Source of the DNA: Oligoflexia bacterium
GTDB lineage: Bacteria > Bdellovibrionota > Bacteriovoracia > Bacteriovoracales > Bacteriovoracaceae
DNA: 64,000 nucleotides
NCBI GenBank assembly: GCA_024229115.1
Contig: JAAEST010000103.1
Coordinates: 1 to 64,000, forward strand
Reading direction: 5' to 3'
The notes under the pieces: model-generated
Told to the model about the DNA's origin: nothing
The model's database searches: none
The model's input: only the letters and a program-made list of their open reading frames with translations
Part shown: positions 47,333 through 55,989 of the stretch, one piece after another
Layout of the letters: each line of letters begins with the position of its first letter
How positions within the stretch are numbered: position 1 is the first letter of the stretch
Translations under genes and position numbers: made by a program

Positions 47333-49270
47333 TTGGAAGTTTCAGGTAGTAATAATTTAAAGAAAGTGGGTTTACTTGGTAGCCACGGAAGAAGTTTTTC
47401 TTTTCCATTAAGAAAAAGAAGATTCCTTGTTGGTTCCTCTCAGGCCTGTGAGGTAATGATCCCTGACTCTTCAGTCGCTGGTATTCATGCTGTCGTAGAG
47501 GCACTTGATAGTGGAGATGGATTCAAAATCTACGACATGAACACTACTTCTGGAACATTTGTAAATGGAAATAAACAACAAGTCGCTAGTTTTAAACTAG
47601 GAGATATTGTAAGAATTGGTGCCGTTGAGCTTAATGTTGCTACATTAACAGAAGACAAACTTCCTCCTGCTCCTCTTGAAATGCTTGAAAGAACTAAGAA
47701 ACCAGCTGATGTTCAACCACCAGTGGTTACGAGTACTGAAGGGAATGTTCCAAGAGTTGAGTATCCTCTCTCTGCAGATCCAAATGCTGATTTTAGTGAA
47801 TATATTTTTGAAGACCTTGATAAACTTTACCCTATTTTTAACTATCAGCCAGAAAAGGCTGCTGTAGAAGTAATTATTAGTTTCCAAGGACGTGTTTATA
47901 GTGTTGATTATCTTCCTGAGAGAAATGCCGTTTATCATTTAACAGGAACAGGGAATAAAGATTCTGAAATTGAATATGCTTACTTAGGAAAGGGTGAGAA
48001 AGTTCCTTTTGTAAGTCTTAATCAAGGTAATGCTGTAGTTTTTCCATTAGATGGATATGATTGTCATTATGTAGGTGAAGACGAAAAAATCAAGCAAGGT
48101 ACTGTTGATCTAAATCATGAAGGAATTTTAAAATTTGAAAATGGGGATATTCAGGTTTTTGTAAGATTGACGGAAGCTCCTCCTAAAGTTGCTCATGCTC
48201 CAATTCTAAAAAGAGATGAGGACTTCAAAAAGTACTTACTTATTTTTCTATTTCTTGCTTTTTCTTTTCTTATTCCAATGTCTGTATTTGAAGTTGATAA
48301 GGAACTAGATAAAGAAAAAGATCCAGAGAGAATTGCGACAATTCTTTATAAAAGAAAACTAACAGTTTCTAAGAATAAGACAATTGTTAAGACAGAGAAG
48401 AAGAAAAAAACAATTAAACAAAAATCTCCAAAACTTGTTCAAAATAAGAAGAATGCAAACGCTCAGAATACAAAAGCTGAAAAGAAGTCTACGAATAAGA
48501 ATGCAAAAACAGGCTCAAAGACTGCCAAAAAAGTAGGTAAGGTTAAAAGAGCAACACCTAATAAGGCCAATGTAACAAAAAGAAGAAAGAGAGTTTCACC
48601 AAAGAAAGGAGCTTCTGGTTCAAAAGCAACACAGCAAGCTTCAAAGAGAGCAGCTCCTTCAAAATCAAAAGGGCCAGTGGATACTTACAAGAGTTTTGAT
48701 TTTAAGAATACAGTTAGCTCGGTTCTCTCAAAAGGTGGAAGTCTAAAAAATATTAAGCAAAATGCTGCTAACGAAAGTGCAGCAGGACTTGGTTCACTAT
48801 CAGGAACAAATGATGGAGCTACATTAAAGACAGCTAAGGTTTCAAACAATATTGGAAGTTTAACAAATGCTACTTCGGGTAAGCTTGATGCAACGAAAGG
48901 GGTAGACGGACTTGTTAATAAGAAAAGTATTTATACTGCTGGACTTCCTTATAAGACCGTTATTCTTGGTGGGATGGACCCTGATGTAATTAGACAAATT
49001 CTCATTGAGAACATTCCACAATTTAGATTTTGTTATCAAAGGGCACTTGATTCAAGTGGAGCTAGCTTCAACGGAGTTGTAAAACTTAACTTCATTATTG
49101 GGGCCAGTGGACACGTATCTAAAGCAGGTGTTGAGAGTTTTAATAGTATTCCAATTGGTGTTAAGAACTGTGTTGTTAACGTTTTGAGAGGGATTCGATT
49201 TCCTGAACCTCTTGGTGGCGGAGTGGTTGAGGTTAATCAGCCATTCAATTTCTATCCAGTTGAAAAGTAA
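47333..49270 (+). CDS. FHA - transmembrane - TonB-like protein, GltG-like
   Basis: 645 residues. A cytoplasmic FHA domain at about 15-95 (LVGSSQACEVMIPDSSVAGIH; NTTSGTFVNG) should bind phosphothreonine. One membrane helix lies near 305-325 (YLLIFLFLAFSFLIP). A long lysine-rich linker to about 480 would span the periplasm. The C-terminal 100 residues (IRQILIENIPQFRFCYQRAL; GVVKLNFIIGASGHVS) match the AgmX/PglI C-terminal domain, a TonB-like transducer. Myxococcus GltG has this architecture. The start is TTG with AGGAG 6 nt upstream. Confidence 0.75.
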   Translation: MEVSGSNNLKKVGLLGSHGRSFSFPLRKRRFLVGSSQACEVMIPDSSVAGIHAVVEALDSGDGFKIYDMNTTSGTFVNGNKQQVASFKLGDIVRIGAVELNVATLTEDKLPPAPLEMLERTKKPADVQPPVVTSTEGNVPRVEYPLSADPNADFSEYIFEDLDKLYPIFNYQPEKAAVEVIISFQGRVYSVDYLPERNAVYHLTGTGNKDSEIEYAYLGKGEKVPFVSLNQGNAVVFPLDGYDCHYVGEDEKIKQGTVDLNHEGILKFENGDIQVFVRLTEAPPKVAHAPILKRDEDFKKYLLIFLFLAFSFLIPMSVFEVDKELDKEKDPERIATILYKRKLTVSKNKTIVKTEKKKKTIKQKSPKLVQNKKNANAQNTKAEKKSTNKNAKTGSKTAKKVGKVKRATPNKANVTKRRKRVSPKKGASGSKATQQASKRAAPSKSKGPVDTYKSFDFKNTVSSVLSKGGSLKNIKQNAANESAAGLGSLSGTNDGATLKTAKVSNNIGSLTNATSGKLDATKGVDGLVNKKSIYTAGLPYKTVILGGMDPDVIRQILIENIPQFRFCYQRALDSSGASFNGVVKLNFIIGASGHVSKAGVESFNSIPIGVKNCVVNVLRGIRFPEPLGGGVVEVNQPFNFYPVEK

Positions 49271-49300
49271 CGCCATATTTCTGTTGCATGGAGAAGATAT

Positions 49301-49330
49301 CAAGTACTTAGAGAGTAGCCTAAGTGCTTG
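49301..49330 (+). terminator. Hairpin after the GltG-like gene, weak terminator candidate
   Basis: CAAGTACTTA (49301-49310) pairs with TAAGTGCTTG (49321-49330) over 10 bp with one G:U pair. The following sequence is only AAATTTAATG, without a good T tract. Confidence 0.35.
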
Positions 49331-49368
49331 AAATTTAATGAGTTTAGGTCTCGTGCGATAATCATTTC

Positions 49369-49857
49369 ATGTTAAATAAGTACTACTCACAGGCAACCAT
49401 TTCTGTGAAGGTGATATTAACAATCCTTTTTGCCATTCTTTGGATTGGTGAAACTATGGATAAGAATGTAGATATCGGTGATCTGGTAGCACCTTTTCTT
49501 CTATTGTTAATGATCAATGATATTTATATGCATGTTAAAAAGACTGATTATCAGACATCTTTTAAATATTTTGTTCAGGGAAATGTCGGACAGGAGAAAC
49601 AGAACCCATTCAGACATTTAATGAAGCCTGCTTTCTCATTCTTTTTTTCAATGTTATTGATTTTGCCAGTGCTCTTTGATTTTCATGGTGTCTCTGAATA
49701 TTATATGAACTTAATCTTTAAGACTTTGGCCCTAGGGTGGTCGCTTACTTACTTGGCAATTAATATTAAAAGGCTACGTAAGAATATCGCTATTCCTCAA
49801 ATTATTGTGACAAATGTAGCTTTGGGATTATTTGTTGGAACGATAATTCTTATTTAG
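49369..49857 (+). CDS. Small multi-pass membrane protein, unknown function
   Basis: 162 residues with about four to five hydrophobic helices (ISVKVILTILFAILWI; GDLVAPFLLLLMINDIYM; FSFFFSMLLILPVLFDF; LALGWSLTYLAINI; VTNVALGLFVGTIILI). No family was recognised. It lies between the GltG-like gene and the convergent motor genes, with its own 98-nt upstream gap; its stop lies 2 nt from the end of the convergent gene. Confidence 0.55.
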   Translation: MLNKYYSQATISVKVILTILFAILWIGETMDKNVDIGDLVAPFLLLLMINDIYMHVKKTDYQTSFKYFVQGNVGQEKQNPFRHLMKPAFSFFFSMLLILPVLFDFHGVSEYYMNLIFKTLALGWSLTYLAINIKRLRKNIAIPQIIVTNVALGLFVGTIILI

Positions 49858-49859
49858 AG

Positions 49860-50375
49860 TTAATCCTCATCACCTAAAACAACAAATTTATAAGTTTTAA
49901 ATCCAGCAACTGCACAGGTATGAAGGATTGTTTTAACTTCGCTATATTTAAGTGTTTTATCAATAATCAAATTAACAACACCAGAGAACTCTTTAGCTTC
50001 TTTGGATGTCTTTTGAACTTGTTTAATCATTTGTTTCTTTTTCACGAGCTCATTATAAAGAGGGTAAATACCTCTCGCTGGAGTTGTGATTGAGCGAAGA
50101 TTTCTCTTATTCTTATCAACGATTTCTTTATCATCAACCCAAATCATATCAGGTGAAACTTGAACAATAATACCTGGAGAATTCATTGAAGATGACTGAG
50201 ATTCAGGTAGGGCAAGTCCTTTTGGAACGTTGATAACAACACCTGAAGAGTTGTAACTTTTTAAAAGGAATACAAGTAAGATAACTAGAATATCTAGTAG
50301 AGAAGTAATATCCAGTTCAAAAACTGGTCTTTTAGGTCTTCTACCTCTATTTCTAATTGATCTAGATTTTCTCAT
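49860..50375 (-). CDS. TolR/ExbD-type motor protein (second copy), AglQ/AglS-like
   Basis: 171 residues with one N-terminal membrane helix (DITSLLDILVILLVFLLKSY) that carries the Asp expected in the proton path. A periplasmic domain with NLIIDKTLKYSEVKTILHTCAVAGF, the ExbD fold, follows. It is the third gene of a TolQ-TolR-TolR set. In Myxococcus, AglR (TolQ-like) with AglQ and AglS (TolR-like) powers gliding and this order is the same. Confidence 0.8.
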   Translation of the reverse strand: MRKSRSIRNRGRRPKRPVFELDITSLLDILVILLVFLLKSYNSSGVVINVPKGLALPESQSSSMNSPGIIVQVSPDMIWVDDKEIVDKNKRNLRSITTPARGIYPLYNELVKKKQMIKQVQKTSKEAKEFSGVVNLIIDKTLKYSEVKTILHTCAVAGFKTYKFVVLGDED

Positions 50376-50380
50376 TACTA

Positions 50381-50905
50381 TTATCCTTGAATGTTACCAA
50401 AAACAATCTTGTCAAAGAGAGCTTTTACTCGAACATCCATTTGTCCTTCTTTAATATAGATTGCTTCGTCAGTTCTTCTTAAGTTTCTAACGGCATCCAT
50501 AACTTTAACAATTTCTTCGTATGAGATATTTCCTTTTGGCTCAAGGATAATTTCTCTTTCTTTTTTATTTCTTTTCTTTAACTTAATTAACTCTAGATGA
50601 AGACTTTCATAATCAAATTCTCCACTAGATGTCTTACTTATTGATCTAAAAAATCTAGAAGGAACCCCTCTATAAAGAGAGATCCCTTTTTGTGAAATAA
50701 TGGCTTTTAATGCCAATGGCTTTTGGTTCTTCGGAGGTGTTCCTGTGCTCACAATTGGAACATCACTTTGGATTTCAAAAATCTTAATGAAGTTCGCAGA
50801 CATGAGAAGAAAAAAGATGAAGATGAAAACCGCATCCAGAATAGGGATGAGGTTTAACTTCTTAACAGGCTCTCTTCTTTTTCTTCTACTTGGAGCTCTT
50901 AACAC
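50381..50905 (-). CDS. TolR/ExbD-type motor protein (first copy), AglQ/AglS-like
   Basis: 174 residues. A single N-terminal helix (LNLIPILDAVFIFIFFLLMS) contains the conserved Asp of the proton channel; the periplasmic part has EIILEPKGNISYEEIVKVMDAVRN, the ExbD pattern. Two distinct TolR-like proteins beside one TolQ is a mark of the Agl motor. It starts 3 nt after the TolQ-like gene and is followed 5 nt later by the second TolR-like gene. Confidence 0.8.
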   Translation of the reverse strand: MLRAPSRRKRREPVKKLNLIPILDAVFIFIFFLLMSANFIKIFEIQSDVPIVSTGTPPKNQKPLALKAIISQKGISLYRGVPSRFFRSISKTSSGEFDYESLHLELIKLKKRNKKEREIILEPKGNISYEEIVKVMDAVRNLRRTDEAIYIKEGQMDVRVKALFDKIVFGNIQG

Positions 50906-50908
50906 AGC

Positions 50909-51574
50909 TTATTCTCCTTTAAGGTTCTTTGTACCTAGTAGGTCGATAAGCTTAACTGAAAATTCATCAATCTCATTAATGATCTTGTCACTCTTAGCAC
51001 TTAAGAAAGTATGGATCATCATGATCGAGATAGCAGCAAGTAGTCCAAGGAATGTTGTGTTCATCGCTTTAGAAATACCTGTTGCAAGTAGCTCTGCTTT
51101 TTGAGCTGGGTCAGCAGCGGCTACAGCAGAGAATGATTGAATAAGACCTTGGATTGTTCCAAGTAGTCCAAAGAGAGTAGAGATGTTTGCAATCATTTGA
51201 AGATAGTTTAATCCGCTTTCAACTTTCGGAATTACTTCTAATGCAGTTGCATCGATTGCGTTTTGAACTTGATCAGTGTTTTCGTTGGCCCTCTTAAGTC
51301 CACTCTTTAGAACTTTTGGAAGAGCAGCAACGCTTCCTGAGCAAACTCTAATCGCTCCTTGGATATCGTTTGATAAGATGTAACGTTGAAGTTCATTCAT
51401 AAATGAGCTTCCATCAACATCTAGTTTAAAACTTAGTTTCATGAATCTTGCCCAAGAGATGGCTAAACCAACTACCCAGATAAGAACAATAATGTACATA
51501 AAAATTCCGCCACTCTGAATAAAGTCTGCGGTAGAATTGAATACTGATAATACGGCCGATCCTTCCATGGACAC
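50909..51574 (-). CDS. TolQ/ExbB-type proton channel, AglR-like
   Basis: 221 residues with three membrane helices. The signature NISTLFGLLGTIQGLIQSF and ISKAMNTTFLGLLAAISIMMI are the MotA/TolQ/ExbB channel helices. It forms a proton-driven motor with the two TolR-like proteins encoded just downstream. Lying end to end with Glt-like genes, it is most likely the gliding motor. Its start has GGAG 6-7 nt upstream on the minus strand. Confidence 0.85.
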   Translation of the reverse strand: MSMEGSAVLSVFNSTADFIQSGGIFMYIIVLIWVVGLAISWARFMKLSFKLDVDGSSFMNELQRYILSNDIQGAIRVCSGSVAALPKVLKSGLKRANENTDQVQNAIDATALEVIPKVESGLNYLQMIANISTLFGLLGTIQGLIQSFSAVAAADPAQKAELLATGISKAMNTTFLGLLAAISIMMIHTFLSAKSDKIINEIDEFSVKLIDLLGTKNLKGE

Positions 51575-51582
51575 TGACTCCT

Positions 51583-51620
51583 TTTAAAATTAGAACCTTA
51601 TAGTTCTATTTTAAATGAAA
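51583..51620 (-). terminator. Candidate terminator after gmhA-like gene
   Basis: On the minus strand AAAATAGAAC pairs with GTTCTAATTTT around TATAAG with a one-base bulge, ending in T-rich sequence. It would separate gmhA from the motor genes. Confidence 0.45.
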
Positions 51621-51675
51621 TCTTTTATAAGGTGTTAATTTTACAGATAAGGAACTTCTTGCCGATCGAAGTCGT

Positions 51676-52257
51676 CTAGTAATTTTCCGGGAAGAGTTGT
51701 CTTTCAATCCCTTCAATGAAAATGTGAATTAGTTTGATATGGATTTCTTGAATACGATCAGTGATTTTACAGTCGATAACAAGAGGAACATCTACCATAC
51801 TTGATAGTTTTCCACCGTCTTTTCCAAGGAGGCCAACTGTTTTTACACCTTTTGATTTTGCAACTTCAACGGCCTTAATAACATTTTCAGAATTACCTGA
51901 AGTGCTAATCGCGAGGAGTACATCACCTTTTTTTCCCCAGCCTTCCATAAAGCGAGAAAAAATAAACTCGTAACCATAATCATTGGCCACACATGTAGTG
52001 TGTCCAATATCATTGATAGCCACTGCAGGTAGTGCTTTACGATCTTTTCTATAACGACCAGTAAGTTCTTCAGCAAAGTGTGAGGCATCACACATACTTC
52101 CGCCATTTCCACAGCTAAAAACTTTACCTTCATTTGAAAATGATTCGACCATTAGGTCAGTGGCTTTTTTAATTAAAGCGATGTTCTCTTCGTTTGCTAC
52201 GAAACGATTGAGAACATCTTGGGCTTCATTTAAAGAATTTTTTATATAATCAGACAT
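51676..52257 (-). CDS. gmhA: Sedoheptulose-7-phosphate isomerase (GmhA), SIS domain
   Basis: First step of ADP-heptose synthesis for the LPS inner core. The sugar-isomerase fold shows FSCGNGGSMCDASHFAEELTGRY, LLAISTSGNSENVIKA, and the late RIQEIHIKLIHIFIEGIE with active-site residues of GmhA. Length 193 matches. It starts 3 nt after thioredoxin. With the GT9-like gene elsewhere in the window it points to a heptose-containing LPS. Confidence 0.92.
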   Translation of the reverse strand: MSDYIKNSLNEAQDVLNRFVANEENIALIKKATDLMVESFSNEGKVFSCGNGGSMCDASHFAEELTGRYRKDRKALPAVAINDIGHTTCVANDYGYEFIFSRFMEGWGKKGDVLLAISTSGNSENVIKAVEVAKSKGVKTVGLLGKDGGKLSSMVDVPLVIDCKITDRIQEIHIKLIHIFIEGIERQLFPENY

Positions 52258-52260
52258 TGA

Positions 52261-52584
52261 TTATGCAAGCTCTTCAAGAGCTTTTTTGATTTCTTCTTTT
52301 GGTTGGATTCCAACTAAAGTTTTTGCTGCTTCACCTTTAGAGAAGAAGATCATAGTAGGGATACCACGAATACCAAATTGCTGAGCAAGTTCTCCGTTTT
52401 CATCAACGTTTACTTTTACAACTTGTGCTTTGTCTCCCATCTCAGAAGCAACTTCATCAAGGATTGGCGCTAAACTTCTACAAGGTCCACACCACTCAGC
52501 CCAGAAATCAACTAGGATTGGCTTATCAGATTTAAGAACTTTTTCTTCAAAGTTAGCTGTGCTTACTGCTTCTACTGAACTCAT
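52261..52584 (-). CDS. trxA: Thioredoxin
   Basis: 107 residues with the redox motif WAEWCGPCRSLAP and the later GIRGIPTMIFFSKGE, including the cis-Pro. ATG 52584 has AGGAG upstream on the minus strand; the in-frame TTG at 52599 overlaps that ribosome site and is rejected. It is co-transcribed with gmhA. Confidence 0.95.
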   Translation of the reverse strand: MSSVEAVSTANFEEKVLKSDKPILVDFWAEWCGPCRSLAPILDEVASEMGDKAQVVKVNVDENGELAQQFGIRGIPTMIFFSKGEAAKTLVGIQPKEEIKKALEELA

Positions 52585-52745
52585 ATATATCTCCTTCAAT
52601 TAACAAACTCATTTAGTAGAGTTCTATATATTATCATTTAGTGCGTGAATGGACAATTTCGCTACAGATAGGTGACTAGACAAGTCATATTTCAGTGCAA
52701 AAAATTCCCATTTTTCACCTATATTCAATGCATTACAATATGAGT

Positions 52746-53249
52746 ATGAAAAGAAAATATTTTTTAAAAAGGGCCATGAATGTCGCCCGCCTTTCAAGAT
52801 TGATGGCAAAAGGGATCGACCTCTTTATAGTACTTATTTTAAGTATCTTCTTTTATCCAATTGGATTACTCCTAGGCATGGTCTACATCGCTGTTGCGGA
52901 CAGTTTGCAAAATGGGCAAAGCGTTGGGAAAAAATTCATCGGCTTTCAAGTTATGAATTTAGAGGATGGAACACCATGTTCAGTGAAACAGTCAGTGATC
53001 CGTAATCTTCCAATTTTAGTCCCATTATTATTTGCAGCAATTCCATTGTGGGGTGCATTCTTCGCATTGATCTTAGGAATTCCGCTAGTTATTTTCGAAA
53101 TTATCCTTCTTTATAAGTTAGACAGTGGGCATCGTTTAGGTGATGTGATGGCCGATACAAGTGTGATGGCCAATGACGGTGGACATCAAGCTGTTAGCAA
53201 AGATCGTAAGTCTAGCTGGTTCGCAGAAGGTAGTCAGATTAGCCCTTAG
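52746..53249 (+). CDS. RDD-family membrane protein
   Basis: VARLSRLMAKGIDLFIVLILSIFF, the central NGQSVGKKFIGFQVMNLEDG and DSGHRLGDVMADTSVM are the RDD-family pattern with three to four helices. Function is unknown. The start is uncertain: ATG at 52740, 52746 or 52776 are all in frame and none has a good ribosome site. A TACAAT hexamer at 52734-52739 with TTTTCA 16 nt upstream could make 52746 nearly leaderless. It precedes polA. Confidence 0.7.
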   Translation: MKRKYFLKRAMNVARLSRLMAKGIDLFIVLILSIFFYPIGLLLGMVYIAVADSLQNGQSVGKKFIGFQVMNLEDGTPCSVKQSVIRNLPILVPLLFAAIPLWGAFFALILGIPLVIFEIILLYKLDSGHRLGDVMADTSVMANDGGHQAVSKDRKSSWFAEGSQISP

Positions 53250-53259
53250 TTTGTTAAAG

Positions 53260-53294
53260 TTCCTTTCATATTTTTAATCAAATCGTGAAAGGAA
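53260..53294 (+). promoter_or_regulatory. Hairpin masking the polA ribosome site
   Basis: TTCCTTTCA (53260-53268) is perfectly complementary to TGAAAGGAA (53286-53294), which contains the AAAGGAA ribosome site of polA, four bases before its ATG. A 17-nt loop separates the arms. Confidence 0.5.
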
Positions 53295-53298
53295 TCCC

Positions 53299-55989
53299 AT
53301 GAAAAGACTCATTGTTGTCGATCTCAGTAATTTTATTTTTAGAGCGTTCTATGCCATTCGTCCTCTTCATTCCCCAGAAGGTGTTCCGGTAAATGCTGTT
53401 CATGGTGTCCTTTCAATGTTGATGAAATTATTTTCTCAATATCAACCAACCCATTTGTTTATTGCTCGCGATACAAGTGGTGGATCTTTTAGAAACGAAA
53501 TGTATTCAGAGTACAAGGCCAATAGAACGGAGCCACCTGAAGACCTTATTCCTCAATTCGAATTGATTAGAAACTTAATTACGAAAATGAATTTACCAAG
53601 CTTTGCACATGATGACTTTGAAGCTGACGATATTATTGGTTCTGCTTGTGTTCAGTGGAAAGATGAGTTTGATGAAATCCTCATTGCCTCAGGAGATAAA
53701 GACCTTATGCAATTTGTAGATGATAAAGTTTTTCTGCTCGATACGATGAAAGATAAAAAATATGGTCGTGAAGGTGTGTATGAAAAGATGGGTGTTTATC
53801 CGGAACAAATCGTTGATTACTTATCAATGGTTGGGGATAGCTCTGATAATGTTCCTGGTATGAGAGGTATCGGAGCGAAAGGTGCAGCGAAACTTTTAGC
53901 GGAACATGGAACGCTCGATAAATGTATTGAAGCAAAAGATACTTTCAAAGGAAAGAAGCTAACGACTGCTTTTGGTGAACACTTAGAAGATGGTTTACTT
54001 TCACGTAAATTAATTAAAATTGTTACTGATATTGAAATTGATAGTAGTGCTGAAGATACAAAATACAGATTTTATCCTACAGATGAGTTGATGGATTACT
54101 TGAAGTCGCTTGGATTTAAATCAGTTCTTAAGAAGATGGAAGATTTAAAACGTGCAGACTTTCATGCAGAAAATGCAGACCCTACAAGCTTTGGGGGAAG
54201 TGTAACTCCTGATAAGCCAAAACTTGAGTATCACCTGTTAGAAGAACAGAAAGTTATTGATGGATTGGATGAGCTTCTTGATTCAAGCGAAGTGATTTCT
54301 TTTCATACTGAATATGATTCGCAAGATATTATGACTCGTGAGCTTATTGGAATTGCCTTAAGTCCTGATGGTGAAAATATTTATTATCTCAATAAGAGAA
54401 ATAAATCATGGGATAAGTTTTCAAAAACTATTCTTGAAAGAGTTTGGGGTGATGAAAACCTCATTGTTGTTGGCGAACATTGGAAGAGAGATTTCTTCTA
54501 TTCTTATGTGAAAGGAATCGATATCAAGTGTAAGCATTATGATGTGATTCAAGCTCACTATGTTGCCGATCCAGAAGCGAGACATGAATTTAAAAATGTT
54601 ACCCAAGGCTATCTTGCATGGTCTCCTGTTCAATTAGAGAAAGGGCAGAGCTTTATTTCAGATTTAGAGGAAGAGCAAGTTGCCACTTATATTGGTGAAA
54701 GAGCAAGTGCCCTCTTTTTTCTTTATAAAGATTTAAAAAGCGAAATTCATGACAAGGAACTAGAAAGTGTTCTTGATCAGTTTGATGGTCCTCTTATTCC
54801 AGTTCTTTCTGATCTTGAAAGAAATGGGATTGAGCTCGATGTAAAGTTCTTTGAAAAACAAGAAAAAGAGCTTGATAAGAAGTTAGTAGCGATTGAAGAG
54901 AAAATTTCTGAATACTTAGATGGAGAAGAAATCAATTTGAATTCGCCAAAGCAAGTTTCTGAATTATTGTTTGAAAAACTAGAAATGCCAGTGGTGAAGA
55001 AAACAAAGACTGGTTATTCTACTGACTCCGAAGTTCTAGAAACATTAGACGCAAAAAATATAAATCCTGTTCCTGGTCTTATTCTACAGTACCGTGAATT
55101 AGGAAAACTTCTAAGTACATATGTAAGAACATTACCAAAGCTTGTTCATCCTGAGACGGGGAGAGTTCATACTCACTTCAATCAGCATGTGGCGGCGACT
55201 GGTCGTCTTTCATCTAATAATCCAAACCTTCAAAATATTCCGATTAGAACAGAAATGGGAAGAAAGTTAAGAGAAGGTTTTGTAGCAAAGAAGGGACATA
55301 TTCTCTTAGGGGCTGACTACTCTCAAGTTGAATTAAGACTACTGGCCCACTTTTCACAAGACCCTACGATGGTAAAGGCATTTAAGGAAGGTCAAGATAT
55401 TCACCGCCAAACGGCCAGTGAAGTTATGGGGGTGGCCCTTGCTGATGTTACAAGTGAAGAACGTTCAAAGGCGAAGGCCGTTAACTTCGGTCTTATGTAT
55501 GGCCAATCAAGTTTTGGTTTGGCCAAGCAGTTAAGAATTTCGCGTACGGAAGCGAAAGAATATATTACGAACTACTTTCAAAAATTTTCGAAGGTAAAGT
55601 CCTTCTTAGATGGTTTGAAAGAAGAAGCAGAAAATACAGGCTACGCGAAAACTCTTTTTAATAGAAAAAGATTTCTTCCAGATATCCATTCAAAGAATAG
55701 AACTGTGAAGTCGATGGCCGAAAGAGTGGCGATTAATAGTCCTATTCAAGGAACGGCTGCCGATATTATAAAATTGGCCATGATTAATATTTTTAATGAG
55801 ATGGAAGAGAAGGGGCTTAAGTCTAAGATGCTCCTTCAGGTTCACGATGAATTAATCTTTGAAGTACCAGAAGCTGAAGTCGAGACGATGAAAGATCTTG
55901 TTAAAAATGGAATGGAAAATGTTGTGGACCTAAGTGTTCCTCTCGATGTTGATATGGGAACTGGGTCTAACTGGTTTGATCTAAAGTAG
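53299..55989 (+). CDS. polA: DNA polymerase I, proofreading site degenerate
   Basis: 896 residues: N-terminal 5'-3' exonuclease (about 1-290, with YSEYKANR and GVEAD-like FEADDIIGS), a degenerate 3'-5' exonuclease-like domain (about 310-490), and a family A polymerase (about 500-896) with ATGRLSSNNPNLQNIPIRTE, GADYSQVELRLLAH, NFGLMYG and QVHDELIFE. In the middle domain the DxE metal motif reads HTE (FHTEYD) and the last motif YxxxD reads YIGER, so proofreading is probably lost, as in Taq and Bacillus Pol I. The end overlaps the convergent gene by 23 nt. Confidence 0.96.
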   Translation: MKRLIVVDLSNFIFRAFYAIRPLHSPEGVPVNAVHGVLSMLMKLFSQYQPTHLFIARDTSGGSFRNEMYSEYKANRTEPPEDLIPQFELIRNLITKMNLPSFAHDDFEADDIIGSACVQWKDEFDEILIASGDKDLMQFVDDKVFLLDTMKDKKYGREGVYEKMGVYPEQIVDYLSMVGDSSDNVPGMRGIGAKGAAKLLAEHGTLDKCIEAKDTFKGKKLTTAFGEHLEDGLLSRKLIKIVTDIEIDSSAEDTKYRFYPTDELMDYLKSLGFKSVLKKMEDLKRADFHAENADPTSFGGSVTPDKPKLEYHLLEEQKVIDGLDELLDSSEVISFHTEYDSQDIMTRELIGIALSPDGENIYYLNKRNKSWDKFSKTILERVWGDENLIVVGEHWKRDFFYSYVKGIDIKCKHYDVIQAHYVADPEARHEFKNVTQGYLAWSPVQLEKGQSFISDLEEEQVATYIGERASALFFLYKDLKSEIHDKELESVLDQFDGPLIPVLSDLERNGIELDVKFFEKQEKELDKKLVAIEEKISEYLDGEEINLNSPKQVSELLFEKLEMPVVKKTKTGYSTDSEVLETLDAKNINPVPGLILQYRELGKLLSTYVRTLPKLVHPETGRVHTHFNQHVAATGRLSSNNPNLQNIPIRTEMGRKLREGFVAKKGHILLGADYSQVELRLLAHFSQDPTMVKAFKEGQDIHRQTASEVMGVALADVTSEERSKAKAVNFGLMYGQSSFGLAKQLRISRTEAKEYITNYFQKFSKVKSFLDGLKEEAENTGYAKTLFNRKRFLPDIHSKNRTVKSMAERVAINSPIQGTAADIIKLAMINIFNEMEEKGLKSKMLLQVHDELIFEVPEAEVETMKDLVKNGMENVVDLSVPLDVDMGTGSNWFDLK

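Noticed and set aside
49860-51574. TolQ-TolR genes as an ordinary Tol-Pal system
   Set aside because: There are two TolR-like genes and no tolA, tolB or pal nearby, and the genes adjoin Glt-like components; the Agl motor fits better.
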